Of a stretch of 64,000 nucleotides of DNA, positions 8,307 through 16,579 are shown piece after piece. Made by a program: the position numbers and the translations under genes. Position 1 is the first letter of the stretch; every line of letters starts with the position of its first letter. Under the pieces are notes generated by a model, which did not search any database, was not told the DNA's origin, and saw only the letters and a list, made by a program, of their open reading frames with translations. Source of the DNA: CAYOZN01 sp964408455 (lineage in GTDB: Bacteria > Planctomycetota > Phycisphaerae > UBA1845 > UTPLA1); contig CAYOZN010000003.1 of the NCBI GenBank assembly GCA_964408455.1, positions 186,001 through 250,000 on the forward strand. The letters are read 5' to 3'.

Positions 8307-8339
8307 CGGGCACGGCTTCAACGTGTGAAGCCGTGCCCG
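8307..8339. terminator. Bidirectional terminator between ligA and the BI-1 gene
   Basis: Perfect 14-bp stem (8307-8320 with 8326-8339) and a 5-nt loop, midway between two convergent genes. Only short T-runs follow on either strand, so it may also act as an mRNA end stabiliser. Confidence 0.75.
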
Positions 8340-8369
8340 CTGAAACGAACTCTGCCAGGCAAATTCCGG

Positions 8370-9110
8370 TCAATCCCGCGTCGCGATGAAGATCCGCAGG
8401 ATATACCAGAACATCAGCGCCACCGACGCAAACAGTTGCAGCGAGGCGGCGACGTATCGGTCTTCCGAGTAGTGGTGAATCACGTTGGACGTATCGTAGA
8501 GAATCGCGGCGCCGGCGAAGGCGACCATGATCACCGAGAACAGCACGCCCAGCGTGAAGCCGAAGGCGACGCTGGCAACGATCGCCACCAGGGCGCAGAT
8601 GCCGCCCCATATCAGCACGCCGCGCAGGAACGAAAAGTCCTTGCGCGTGCCAAAGGCGACGAACGTCAGGCCGGTGAAGCCGACCAGGGTGCAGAGGGCC
8701 GCGCTGCCGATCGCGCCCTCGGCATAGTTATTCGCAATCACCAGGAGCGGCGCGAAGAGGATGGCCTCGGCCGCGACGAATCCGACCAGCGCCAGGTACT
8801 GGGCGGGCAGGGCTCGGGCCGTATGCGCGACGCGCGACGCGATCCACGACACGATCATGAACGCACCGAGGATCAGCAGCCAGTTCGTCCCCACCACGAA
8901 GTTGAACAGCGAATCGGCCGCGCCGGTCTTGAACAGCGCCGCCTCGATCGCGACGAAACCCAGCATCGCACCGAGCAAGTGCAGATAGGTCCGCGTGATG
9001 AACGTCCCCCGATCGACGCGCTCCACCGGCGCGGCGAAGGGTGCGTAGGGCCGCTCGGTCGCGAAAGATCCCGTGTCCTGACGCGAGTGATAGTTCGTTG
9101 GATCGCTCAT
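8370..9110 (-). CDS. Bax inhibitor-1 / YccA family membrane protein
   Basis: 246 residues from the ATG ending at 9110, preceded by AAAGGA. After a 45-residue polar N-terminus come seven predicted membrane segments, beginning FITRTYLHLLGAMLGFVAIE. They include the family hallmark near the end, with acidic and polar residues in the last two helices (GAAILYDTSNVIHHYSEDR, then a final helix). BI-1/YbhL/YccA proteins are integral membrane proteins; the YccA branch restrains FtsH and others conduct calcium. Which applies here cannot be said. Single gene, convergent with ligA. Confidence 0.88.
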   Translation of the reverse strand: MSDPTNYHSRQDTGSFATERPYAPFAAPVERVDRGTFITRTYLHLLGAMLGFVAIEAALFKTGAADSLFNFVVGTNWLLILGAFMIVSWIASRVAHTARALPAQYLALVGFVAAEAILFAPLLVIANNYAEGAIGSAALCTLVGFTGLTFVAFGTRKDFSFLRGVLIWGGICALVAIVASVAFGFTLGVLFSVIMVAFAGAAILYDTSNVIHHYSEDRYVAASLQLFASVALMFWYILRIFIATRD

Positions 9111-9443
9111 GGCCGTCCTTTCGAAAACAGATGACCGTCCTTGCGCGACGGTATTCCCCGGTTGCCGGCCGGCCCGGCCGGGCGGCCCGATCACCAGCAC
9201 GCACACTATAGCATCGGCTTACTTACGCGTCATTTCGGTGGGGATTGCAGGGAAATGCCGAAAAACCGGCGGTTTTCGACGCGCGACGTGTCGGTGGACG
9301 CAGTTTTCGGCCCCGCGGGGATGCCCGTGCACGAATGCCGCGGCCGGACGCCGCCGGTCATGCGCGGTGGCTACAGAGCCTGTCTCAATCACCCAAGCCG
9401 CTCCGGCCGTCAGCCGGTGCCACAACGTAATTGAGATAGGCCG
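9111..9443. other. Intergenic region between the BI-1 gene and a Cys-rich protein gene
   Basis: 333 bp. It contains the upstream region of the BI-1 gene and, at 9379-9440, a long stem-loop after the Cys-rich protein gene. I see no convincing gene. Confidence 0.4.
9379..9440 (-). terminator. Stem-loop downstream of the seven-repeat Cys-rich gene
   Basis: Near-perfect 11-bp arms, CCTGTCTCAAT (9379-9389) and ATTGAGATAGG (9430-9440), enclose a smaller CCGGC/GCCGG hairpin, four bases past the stop codon. There is no T-tract, so Rho-independent activity is uncertain. Confidence 0.35.
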
Positions 9444-10562
9444 TCAGGGGCACAGCCCGTCCTCGGACGTCAGCAGCGCGGTCAGGAAAGAATCCACATC
9501 CGCCGCCGTGAGCAGAAAATCGTGGTCCATGTCGGCGCAGCGGCAGGCCGGGCCCGGCAACCCGCCGCCCGTCGCCAGCACGCAGTCGGCGAAGCCCTGC
9601 ACATCGCTCCCGTCCAGCCGTTGGTCACCGTTCATGTCGGCCTCGCACGTGAGGCACGGCGAGCAGGGATCGGCTTCGCACAACTGGTTCGGAATGAACA
9701 GATTGCCCGTGACCAGGCAGTCGAACGCGGGAATATCCGAGCAGCCCGATTCAAGGCAGCAGGCGCCAAAGCCGCAGTCCGACTCGCACGCCTGGCCATC
9801 CGGGATGAATTCGCCGCCCTGGGACGTGCAGTCTTCCTCGATTGCCTGGAAGCAGGCAAAGCCCGTCTGGCAGCAGGAGCCGACGCCGCAGGGATTGCCC
9901 TCGCACGTGGAGCCGCTGCCGAGAAATGCGCCGCCCTGCGCGGCACAGTTTGACTGGCTCTCCACCGAGCAGAAATCCGCCACGCAGCAGCCGCCGATGA
10001 CCGGCGCCCCGCACGGATCGGCCGCGCAGTCGGTTCCTTCGCCGAAAAAATCGCCGCCATTGAACTGGCACATGTGCAGCGTACGGATCGTGCACAGGGC
10101 GCCGGTGCAGCATGCCCCCGGTCCGCATCCGGCCTCGGCACACGATTCACCCGACAGAAAAATGCCGCCCTGTTGATTACACGTCGGTTCGAACACGAAG
10201 TCGCACGTGCCATCCGGATGGCAGCATCCGCCGGCGAGGCACGCATCCTCGGCGCACGGGCTGTTCACGCCCAGGAAGATGCCGCCGAAGTTCGAGCAGC
10301 CGGCGGCGGTGTCGATCGTGCAGCCCAGGCCCTCAATGCAGCAGGCCCCCATGCCCGAGGGTGCACACGGGTTCGGATCGCAGTCCTCGCCCACGAAGAA
10401 TTCGCGGCCATTGGCAATGCAGGCCGGACCGTCTGACATGACGACGCAGGAGGACTCGTTACAGCAGGCGCCGGACTGTGCCACGGCCCGATCGGCGGAA
10501 AAAACGGCGCAACACAACACCATCGCGAAAAACGCTGAATTTCGCATGCAATCGATCCCCAT
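9444..10562 (-). CDS. Secreted protein with seven GACC-type Cys-rich repeats and dockerin-like C-terminus
   Basis: 372 residues. The signal peptide ends VFSADRAVAQ, with cleavage probably after AVA; the ATG at 10547 (MRNSAFFAM) may be the true start. The body is seven tandem repeats of about 36-40 residues with the plan G-[AGS]-C-C-x(4,6)-C-x(7,9)-C-x(3)-G-G-x-F-x(5,7)-C-x(3)-C, which should fold as small disulfide knots. The last 70 residues hold two dockerin-like calcium loops, DMNGDQRLDGSDVQGFADC and DMDHDFLLTAADVDSFL. The same Cys repeat recurs in the next gene. Function is unknown; an extracellular, disulfide-rich, Ca-binding product is the supported description. No cohesin partner is in view. 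Confidence 0.8.
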   Translation of the reverse strand: MGIDCMRNSAFFAMVLCCAVFSADRAVAQSGACCNESSCVVMSDGPACIANGREFFVGEDCDPNPCAPSGMGACCIEGLGCTIDTAAGCSNFGGIFLGVNSPCAEDACLAGGCCHPDGTCDFVFEPTCNQQGGIFLSGESCAEAGCGPGACCTGALCTIRTLHMCQFNGGDFFGEGTDCAADPCGAPVIGGCCVADFCSVESQSNCAAQGGAFLGSGSTCEGNPCGVGSCCQTGFACFQAIEEDCTSQGGEFIPDGQACESDCGFGACCLESGCSDIPAFDCLVTGNLFIPNQLCEADPCSPCLTCEADMNGDQRLDGSDVQGFADCVLATGGGLPGPACRCADMDHDFLLTAADVDSFLTALLTSEDGLCP

Positions 10563-10804
10563 TCGCGTGTGTCGGCTCGCCTTCTTTCGCCGGCTTCACT
10601 CTATCACAGGCGACATGGCGATTCCAAGCGCGACTTCATGGGACACGCTTAATCTGATGAAACGCCGATCGGCTGTATGTGGCCGCGCTGTGGCCGGAAT
10701 GACCGTACATGCACATGCCGTGGCGGGTTGATCCGCCGAACCCCATTTTCTTACAATGCGTCTGGCAGCCGAAGGACCTCCAACCCCTGCGAGATGCATC
10801 GTCA

Positions 10805-13141
10805 ATGATCAACCCTTCCACCGGACCGGTCCGCCGGGCGCGTATTGCCACGTCATCGACTTTGAAATGCTGCAACCGGCGGTGGGAGCGCTGTGCGCCT
10901 GTCGCCGCCCTTCTCTGCGTGCTGTGCCTGGCACGTGCCGCCGCCGCCCAGACACTCACCTGTCCGGCCGGTTCGCTCTATTCTCATCCGCCCGTCCAGC
11001 CGCCAGCCGTCAATCTCGTCTCTGAAGCGTCGGTCGGTCAGCTGCGATCCGATTTTTATCAGGATGCGCCCGGCCCGATCGACGGCGTCATTTTCTGGGG
11101 CACCGAGCGCCAGTTTGCGTCGGGCTTTCCGGCCTGCGTCGAATCCAATCCCACGTTCACCATTCGATTCATGCAGGACGATGGCGGCGCGCCGGGCGCC
11201 GTGGTCTGCTCGCACACGCTGGTCGCCACGCGCACGCCGACCGGTGTCGTGTTCAGCGGCGCAACTATAAACGAATACCAGGTCGCGCTGCCCGCGCCTT
11301 GCAGCCTGGCGACCGGCTGGATCTCCATCGTCGGCGAGGGGGACGCCGGCTGCCACTTTTTCTGGCTGACGTCGGCCGCCGGCGATGGCACGGCCTACTG
11401 TCAGGGTTGCGTGCAGCCCGTCACTACGAGCGGCGATCTGTCGCTGTGCCTGCTGGGGCAGCCCGGCGGCATTCTCGGCGCCTGCTGCGATGAGTTCATT
11501 GGCCTTTGCACCGACGACGTGGACGTGGTGGACTGCATTCAGCCGCATCAGCGCTTCGAGCAGGGCGTGGCCTGCTTCGAGATGCAGGAGCCGTGTGCCG
11601 CCGTGGCCGGCGCGTGCTGCCGATCGGATAACACCTGCGACGTCGTTAGCGAATCTCAGTGCGACGCGGTGGGAGGCAACTGGCTCGGCCTGTCCACCGG
11701 CTGCAATGCCTGCCCGCTGTCGCCCGTGTGCCCGCCGGGCTCGCTGCACGCCCAGTTGCCGGCGAACGGCGAGAATTTCTCGGGAAACACGTCGGAATCC
11801 TCCGCCACGATTCAACGCTCTGACAACTTCACCCACGTCGCCGGCACCATCACCGCCCTGCGCTTCTGGGGTTTTGATCTGGATCGCGTCGGCAACGCCT
11901 GGGTCGAATGCGAGGAATTCGACAACACCTTCAGCATCACCTTCTACAGCGATTATGGCGGCGTGCCCGACGCGCCGGTGTGCAGCGAGACGGTCACCGC
12001 GACGCGCACCCCGACCGGCCTGCTCTTCGGTAACGAGGACGGCCCGGCGGAGTTGAACCAGTACGATGCCACATTGACGACACCTTGCGTGCTGACCAAC
12101 GGCTGGGTGTCCATCGTCGGCCTCGGCGATCAGGAATGCTGGTTTCTGTGGATGAATTCCTTCGAGGGCGATCTGATCAGTCACTGCACCGGCTGCCAGG
12201 TGCCGGAAGGCCCCGATCTCGCCGTGTGCATGATGGGCACGCCGGCTGGCGTTACCGGCGCGTGCTGCACCGATGACACCGGCGTCTGCACGCCCGATGT
12301 CGCCATCGAGCTTTGCGCCGAGCCGACACAGCGCTTTGCGCCCAATGCCGACTGCTCGGCCTTCGATCCCCCATGCGGAGAACCCAACGGGGCCTGCTGC
12401 TTCGGCAGCTCTGCATGCAACATTCGCACGCAGGCCACGTGCGCCGCGCTCGAGGGCGAATGGCTCGGGCCGTTGACGCATTGCTCCGCCTGCCCCTGCG
12501 AGCAGCCGTGCCCCGATGGCGGCACTCCCGAAATCGAGCCGGTCTGCGGCCCCGGCTTCGGCGAGGGCAGCAACGGTGGATGCAACGCCACGACGCCCGC
12601 CTTCGAGCCGCTGCCGCTCAACCAGACGATCTGCGGCACCGTCGGATTTACCGAAGCCCCCGGCGGCGTTGTCTATGACGAAGACTGGTTCCTGATTTCG
12701 GCCCCGCAGTTTTCCGTTCAGGAATGGCAGATCGACACGGAATTCCCGGCCCAGGTGGCAATCTACGACGTCCAGTTCGGCTGCGAAGGACTCCCGATCG
12801 CGGAAGTTCTGACGGCCCCTTGCAGTCCGCCACAGCTCACCACGATTGCGCTGGAAGAGGACCAGCAGTTCTGGCTCGTTATACGGCCCATCCTCGTGGA
12901 TGAGGTGATTGCCTGCGGCGCTCGCTACACGGCGCGGGCTGCGCTGCTGGTCGATTGCCAGCCGGGTGATCTGATCGTGGATGGCAACGTCAACGGCCTC
13001 GACATACAGCCGTTCGTGTCCTGCATGCTCGAGGGCAGCGCCCCCGGCGTCGACTGCCTGTGCGCGGAGATCGACGGACTGAGCGGCATCACGCTCGAGG
13101 ATGCCGATGCGTTGGTAAACCTGCTGCTCAGCGGCGATTGA
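10805..13141 (+). CDS. Large secreted Cys-rich modular protein with dockerin-like end
   Basis: 778 residues from ATG 10805; the signal hydrophobic stretch (APVAALLCVLCLARAAAA) is then about 30 residues in. There are two copies of a roughly 200-residue module that opens CPAGSLYS / CPPGSLHA and includes IDGVIFWG / ITALRFWG, TATRTPTG and GWVSIVG. Each is followed by the GACC-type Cys repeat (GACCRSDNTCDVVSESQCDA; GACCFGSSACNIRTQATCAA). A PPC-like beta domain follows (about 590-720, with VYDEDWFLI), then a degenerate dockerin-like pair at the end. The gene is divergent from the seven-repeat protein over 242 bp and convergent with the 997-residue protein. Role unknown; it belongs to the same export family as its neighbours. 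Confidence 0.78.
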   Translation: MINPSTGPVRRARIATSSTLKCCNRRWERCAPVAALLCVLCLARAAAAQTLTCPAGSLYSHPPVQPPAVNLVSEASVGQLRSDFYQDAPGPIDGVIFWGTERQFASGFPACVESNPTFTIRFMQDDGGAPGAVVCSHTLVATRTPTGVVFSGATINEYQVALPAPCSLATGWISIVGEGDAGCHFFWLTSAAGDGTAYCQGCVQPVTTSGDLSLCLLGQPGGILGACCDEFIGLCTDDVDVVDCIQPHQRFEQGVACFEMQEPCAAVAGACCRSDNTCDVVSESQCDAVGGNWLGLSTGCNACPLSPVCPPGSLHAQLPANGENFSGNTSESSATIQRSDNFTHVAGTITALRFWGFDLDRVGNAWVECEEFDNTFSITFYSDYGGVPDAPVCSETVTATRTPTGLLFGNEDGPAELNQYDATLTTPCVLTNGWVSIVGLGDQECWFLWMNSFEGDLISHCTGCQVPEGPDLAVCMMGTPAGVTGACCTDDTGVCTPDVAIELCAEPTQRFAPNADCSAFDPPCGEPNGACCFGSSACNIRTQATCAALEGEWLGPLTHCSACPCEQPCPDGGTPEIEPVCGPGFGEGSNGGCNATTPAFEPLPLNQTICGTVGFTEAPGGVVYDEDWFLISAPQFSVQEWQIDTEFPAQVAIYDVQFGCEGLPIAEVLTAPCSPPQLTTIALEEDQQFWLVIRPILVDEVIACGARYTARAALLVDCQPGDLIVDGNVNGLDIQPFVSCMLEGSAPGVDCLCAEIDGLSGITLEDADALVNLLLSGD

Positions 13142-13191
13142 CGTTCGAGTTCGCTCGAGAGCGCCGTCGTCGCCGCCACACCGGGGCTTCA

Positions 13192-16185
13192 TCACGGCGT
13201 GCACGCTTCTTCGGCGAGCAGCCGTTCGACCAACGGTCCGGCATCAAGTTCATCGACAACGCCATTCCCATCCATATCCGCGCAGGTGCAGCCGGGGCAG
13301 ACCGAGCCATCTCCCAGTGCGCAGTCGATGAAGTCCTGCACGTCCGCGCCATCGACGAGGCCGTCGCCGTTGGCGTCGCCGGCACAGTTGCAGCCGCAAC
13401 TCAGTCGCGCCACGTAGCGCGTGCCGCATGGCTGCTCGCTGGTGAACAGCGGCGCGACGAAGAACCGCCACGTGCCGGCCTCGAGGCACAGGGAAAGGCG
13501 CGCCGGTGTGCATGGCGAGCCTTGAACCGAGGGATCAAGCGCGGGGAAAAAGCAGCTCGGCTCGCCGCCGGTGCCGGTGTCAATCAAGCCGATTTCGGCA
13601 AAGAATTCGGACTCGACGCTGAACGTCACCGCCGCCGGCTCCGTCAGCACCAGCTCGTACCAGTCGGTGTCGCGCCCCTGGCCCGGATTCGACGCAATGG
13701 TGCCCGCGATCACATCTCCGCAGCCGATGGCGCTGAACAATGGCGGATTCAGATTGCACCCGCCGTTGACCGTGTCGTTCGGCAGGCCGCAATTGCCCTC
13801 GTTCTCGTCGATCGCACCGGCGGGAAATTCGATCGCGCAGGGAGCGCAGGCGACGGGGTTATCGCATGGTGCACCGTCCGACGTCACGCTGAACACGAAA
13901 TCACCGGCTGCCGAGCCCGCCCCGGCCACCAGAACATAGTACGCCCGGCCCGACTCGCTGCACCAGGAAGCGGTCGAACTCAGCCGGAAATCAATCGGCG
14001 CCGCCTCGCACGCCAGATCGTCCTCATCTCCGGCGACGCAGAACAGGCCCGTCTCGCAATCACCGCAGAACACGCCGATGACGGTGTTGAAGTTCGTCTG
14101 CGATTCGCATGTCGTTGCTGTGAAGCGGGTGCCGTCGCCGATCACGCGATACCACACGCCGCGTCCGGACAGATTGGCAAAGCAGAACCCCATGTCGTCC
14201 GGCTGGGCGCAGACGTTTTCCCCAGTCGCGCTGCCCGGCACTGACAGGTCGATGGCGTTAACGCAGTCGTCGTTCGCCGGTGCCGAAGGCGCCGAGCACA
14301 CCGCCTCGATGACATAGTCGCGGCAGTACACGAAGGGAACGTGGTACGTCGCTTCCGCCGGCCGCATGAACAACTGGTACGACCCCGGCTCCAGACATGC
14401 GCTCAGGCGTTCGTTGGTGCACAAATCCGACCGCAGCCGCGCGTCGATCGTCTCAAAAGACCCACAATCCGGCGTGAACATCGTCAACACCAGTTCGGGC
14501 GGATATTCCGCCGCCAGCTCGAAATCCACGCGCGCCGACTCGGCGAGCGTGATCTCGAACACATCGGTGTCATGGACAAAAAAGCCCGGCCGCACGGACG
14601 TGCCCGTCACAAGCGCCCCGCACGGCAGCGGCGTGTACAGCGGCGGCACGCCCCAGGGGCATCCGCCGTTCACCGTGTCGACGGGTAGTCCGCAGTTCGG
14701 CTCGCCCTCCGGAATTGCGCCGGAGGTGTCGATCTCGCAGACCTCGCACGGCTCGCACATCGCAATCGCCCGGTACTGCCGACCGCATTCGACGGGCGCG
14801 CCGGTAAACCGCGGCGCCACGGTCAGATAGTAGGTGCCAGGCAAGAGGCACGGCGTCTGAAGCGTCACCACTTCGCACCGTTCACCTTCGCCGCCCGTCA
14901 CCAGCGGATACATCGAGGGGCATTCCGGATAGGGAATCGCGATGAATGTCTCGGCAGGAAAATCGGTGTGAACCTCCCACGTGATAATCGATGGCTGATC
15001 GATGGTGATCGAGTACCAGTCGTCATCGCGAAATACGCCGTTAAAAGCGGCCGTGCCGCAGATTTCCTGCCCGCACGCAAGGGGCGAAAAAGCCGGCGGA
15101 TTTGCAGAACAGCCGCCGTTGAAGCTGGTATCCGGCTGGCCGAACTCGTTCAGCCCGCAGTTCGCCTCGCCCTCCTCCGTTGCGCCCAGCGAACAGGGCA
15201 TCTCGCAGTTCGAGCAGGGGAGCGGATCCTCGCACGGCTCGCCGTCCGTCACATCGAGTACAAAATCACCGGTGTCGCCGAACAGGCCCTGCACCAGGAT
15301 GAAGTAGGTTTCGCCGGGGGCCGAGCACCACGTCAACTGTGCACCGGCCGGATTCGCGCACTGCGGGTCAAAGGTGTTGCCGCCCACGCAAAACAGTGCC
15401 CCGCAACCGCCGCAAAAAACATTGATTGCGGCATCGAAGTTCACGGCAGGCCCGCACACGGCCGCCGTCATCGTGTGACCGGTGCCGGGCACCTGGTACC
15501 ACACGCCCCGACCGCCGACGGGCGTGCCACAAAAGGGCACGCCGAAATCGTAGAATGCGTTAATTGTCGTGCCGGAGATGGAGGACGGCACGGCCACCGG
15601 CACGGCGAAGGAACACGAGTCGTTCGGCGGAACGTCGCACGGCGCGCAATTCAGCGATGCCGCGTAGCTGGCGCCGCACGGCACCGATGAGTCCGGAAGC
15701 AGTTGTGGCGTCACCGCAAAATAGTAAGTGCCTGGCGCAAGGCACTCGACGATCGTGGCCGTTCCGCAGGCCTCGGCAACCGCCGACGATATCGCGTTCG
15801 GTTCGCTGCACGGCGGCACAAATAGCAGCGTTTCCAGTGCAAATTCGCCGGTGACCGACCACGTCATCGTCGCCGTCTCGCTCAGCACCAGCTCGAACCA
15901 GTCCAGATCGCGGCCGTTGCTGGCTGGCTCCCAGAAGGAAGTTGCGCAGATGGTGTCGCCGCACTGAACCGGCGTGAACAACGGCGGGTTGCCGTTGCAG
16001 CCGGGATTCGTCATATCCACGGGCTGGCCGCAGTCCGGCTCATTCTCGAAGGCGGTTGCGGCATCGCAGACGCCCGGACATGGGCCGCCCGGCCCGGCAC
16101 CGGCGCTGTCAGGTAGCGCCAATGACGCAAGGATGGCCACGAGCGCGGCACGGGCGCAGCAACAGGAAAGACGGCGTGGAAACAT
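13192..16185 (-). CDS. 997-residue secreted repeat protein with C-terminal dockerin-like domain
   Basis: A signal peptide (ARAALVAILASLALPDSAGA) leads into alternating beta modules. Type A, about 150 residues and four copies, begins with an NCG..D..NGGC pattern and contains a DW[FY]xL strand, a CL.PGTYYF strand and a closing PCG..Y motif, much like bacterial pre-peptidase C-terminal domains. Type B, two copies, contains GRGVWYxV, VFCGxC and GDFVLxVTDG. The C-terminus has a good dockerin-like pair, DANGDGLVDGADVQDFIDC and DMDGNGVVDELDAGPLVERL. Cysteines are abundant and regularly placed. No catalytic motif is visible; adhesion or surface-layer roles are possible but unproven. Confidence 0.8.
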   Translation of the reverse strand: MFPRRLSCCCARAALVAILASLALPDSAGAGPGGPCPGVCDAATAFENEPDCGQPVDMTNPGCNGNPPLFTPVQCGDTICATSFWEPASNGRDLDWFELVLSETATMTWSVTGEFALETLLFVPPCSEPNAISSAVAEACGTATIVECLAPGTYYFAVTPQLLPDSSVPCGASYAASLNCAPCDVPPNDSCSFAVPVAVPSSISGTTINAFYDFGVPFCGTPVGGRGVWYQVPGTGHTMTAAVCGPAVNFDAAINVFCGGCGALFCVGGNTFDPQCANPAGAQLTWCSAPGETYFILVQGLFGDTGDFVLDVTDGEPCEDPLPCSNCEMPCSLGATEEGEANCGLNEFGQPDTSFNGGCSANPPAFSPLACGQEICGTAAFNGVFRDDDWYSITIDQPSIITWEVHTDFPAETFIAIPYPECPSMYPLVTGGEGERCEVVTLQTPCLLPGTYYLTVAPRFTGAPVECGRQYRAIAMCEPCEVCEIDTSGAIPEGEPNCGLPVDTVNGGCPWGVPPLYTPLPCGALVTGTSVRPGFFVHDTDVFEITLAESARVDFELAAEYPPELVLTMFTPDCGSFETIDARLRSDLCTNERLSACLEPGSYQLFMRPAEATYHVPFVYCRDYVIEAVCSAPSAPANDDCVNAIDLSVPGSATGENVCAQPDDMGFCFANLSGRGVWYRVIGDGTRFTATTCESQTNFNTVIGVFCGDCETGLFCVAGDEDDLACEAAPIDFRLSSTASWCSESGRAYYVLVAGAGSAAGDFVFSVTSDGAPCDNPVACAPCAIEFPAGAIDENEGNCGLPNDTVNGGCNLNPPLFSAIGCGDVIAGTIASNPGQGRDTDWYELVLTEPAAVTFSVESEFFAEIGLIDTGTGGEPSCFFPALDPSVQGSPCTPARLSLCLEAGTWRFFVAPLFTSEQPCGTRYVARLSCGCNCAGDANGDGLVDGADVQDFIDCALGDGSVCPGCTCADMDGNGVVDELDAGPLVERLLAEEACTP

Positions 16186-16579
16186 ATCGATCCTTCAGGT
16201 CCGCGCCGTGCCGCCGCCTATCGGCGGCCCTCGCGCGGATCGATGTTCCCACTCCACGCCGCAAAGTATTGAATTGTCGTTCCTGATCAGGGCGGTCGGA
16301 CCCGGATCCTTGGGCAGGCTCGGCGAATGAGCAGCATAGCAAATTCGACGTGGGTAATGGAAGAGATTCGCCAGCTCAGGTACGAAAAGCGTATTGCGGG
16401 CCTCTGTGGCCGCGAGGCGAGCGCGGGGGCCCACGCCCTTTCGCCAGGCTGCGCCGGCCTGCAACGCGCGATCGCGAGTCGCATCAATAAAAAAAGCCGC
16501 CGCACGCGACCCGTCACGATCGAGCTCGATCGCGCAAGGTCGGTGCGGCGGCGGGAATACCCTTCACGGGTCCGCGGCT
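16186..16579. other. Intergenic region between two exported-protein genes
   Basis: 394 bp on the minus-strand path from the metalloprotease gene to the 997-residue protein gene. It holds the metalloprotease terminator (16489-16552) and then about 300 bp that should contain the promoter of the downstream gene. A CCGCCTATCGGCGG dyad lies near 16212-16225. Confidence 0.4.
16489..16552 (-). terminator. Intrinsic terminator of the metalloprotease gene
   Basis: Stem GTGCGGCGGC/GCCGCCGCAC (16543-16552 with 16496-16505). The minus strand then runs into seven T residues (16489-16495). The loop itself contains a 16-bp perfect palindrome, CGATCGAGCTCGATCG. Confidence 0.85.

Noticed and set aside
10853..13204. 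A 783-codon minus-strand open frame
   Set aside because: Shadow of the Cys-rich secreted protein on the plus strand, which has a signal peptide and repeated modules.
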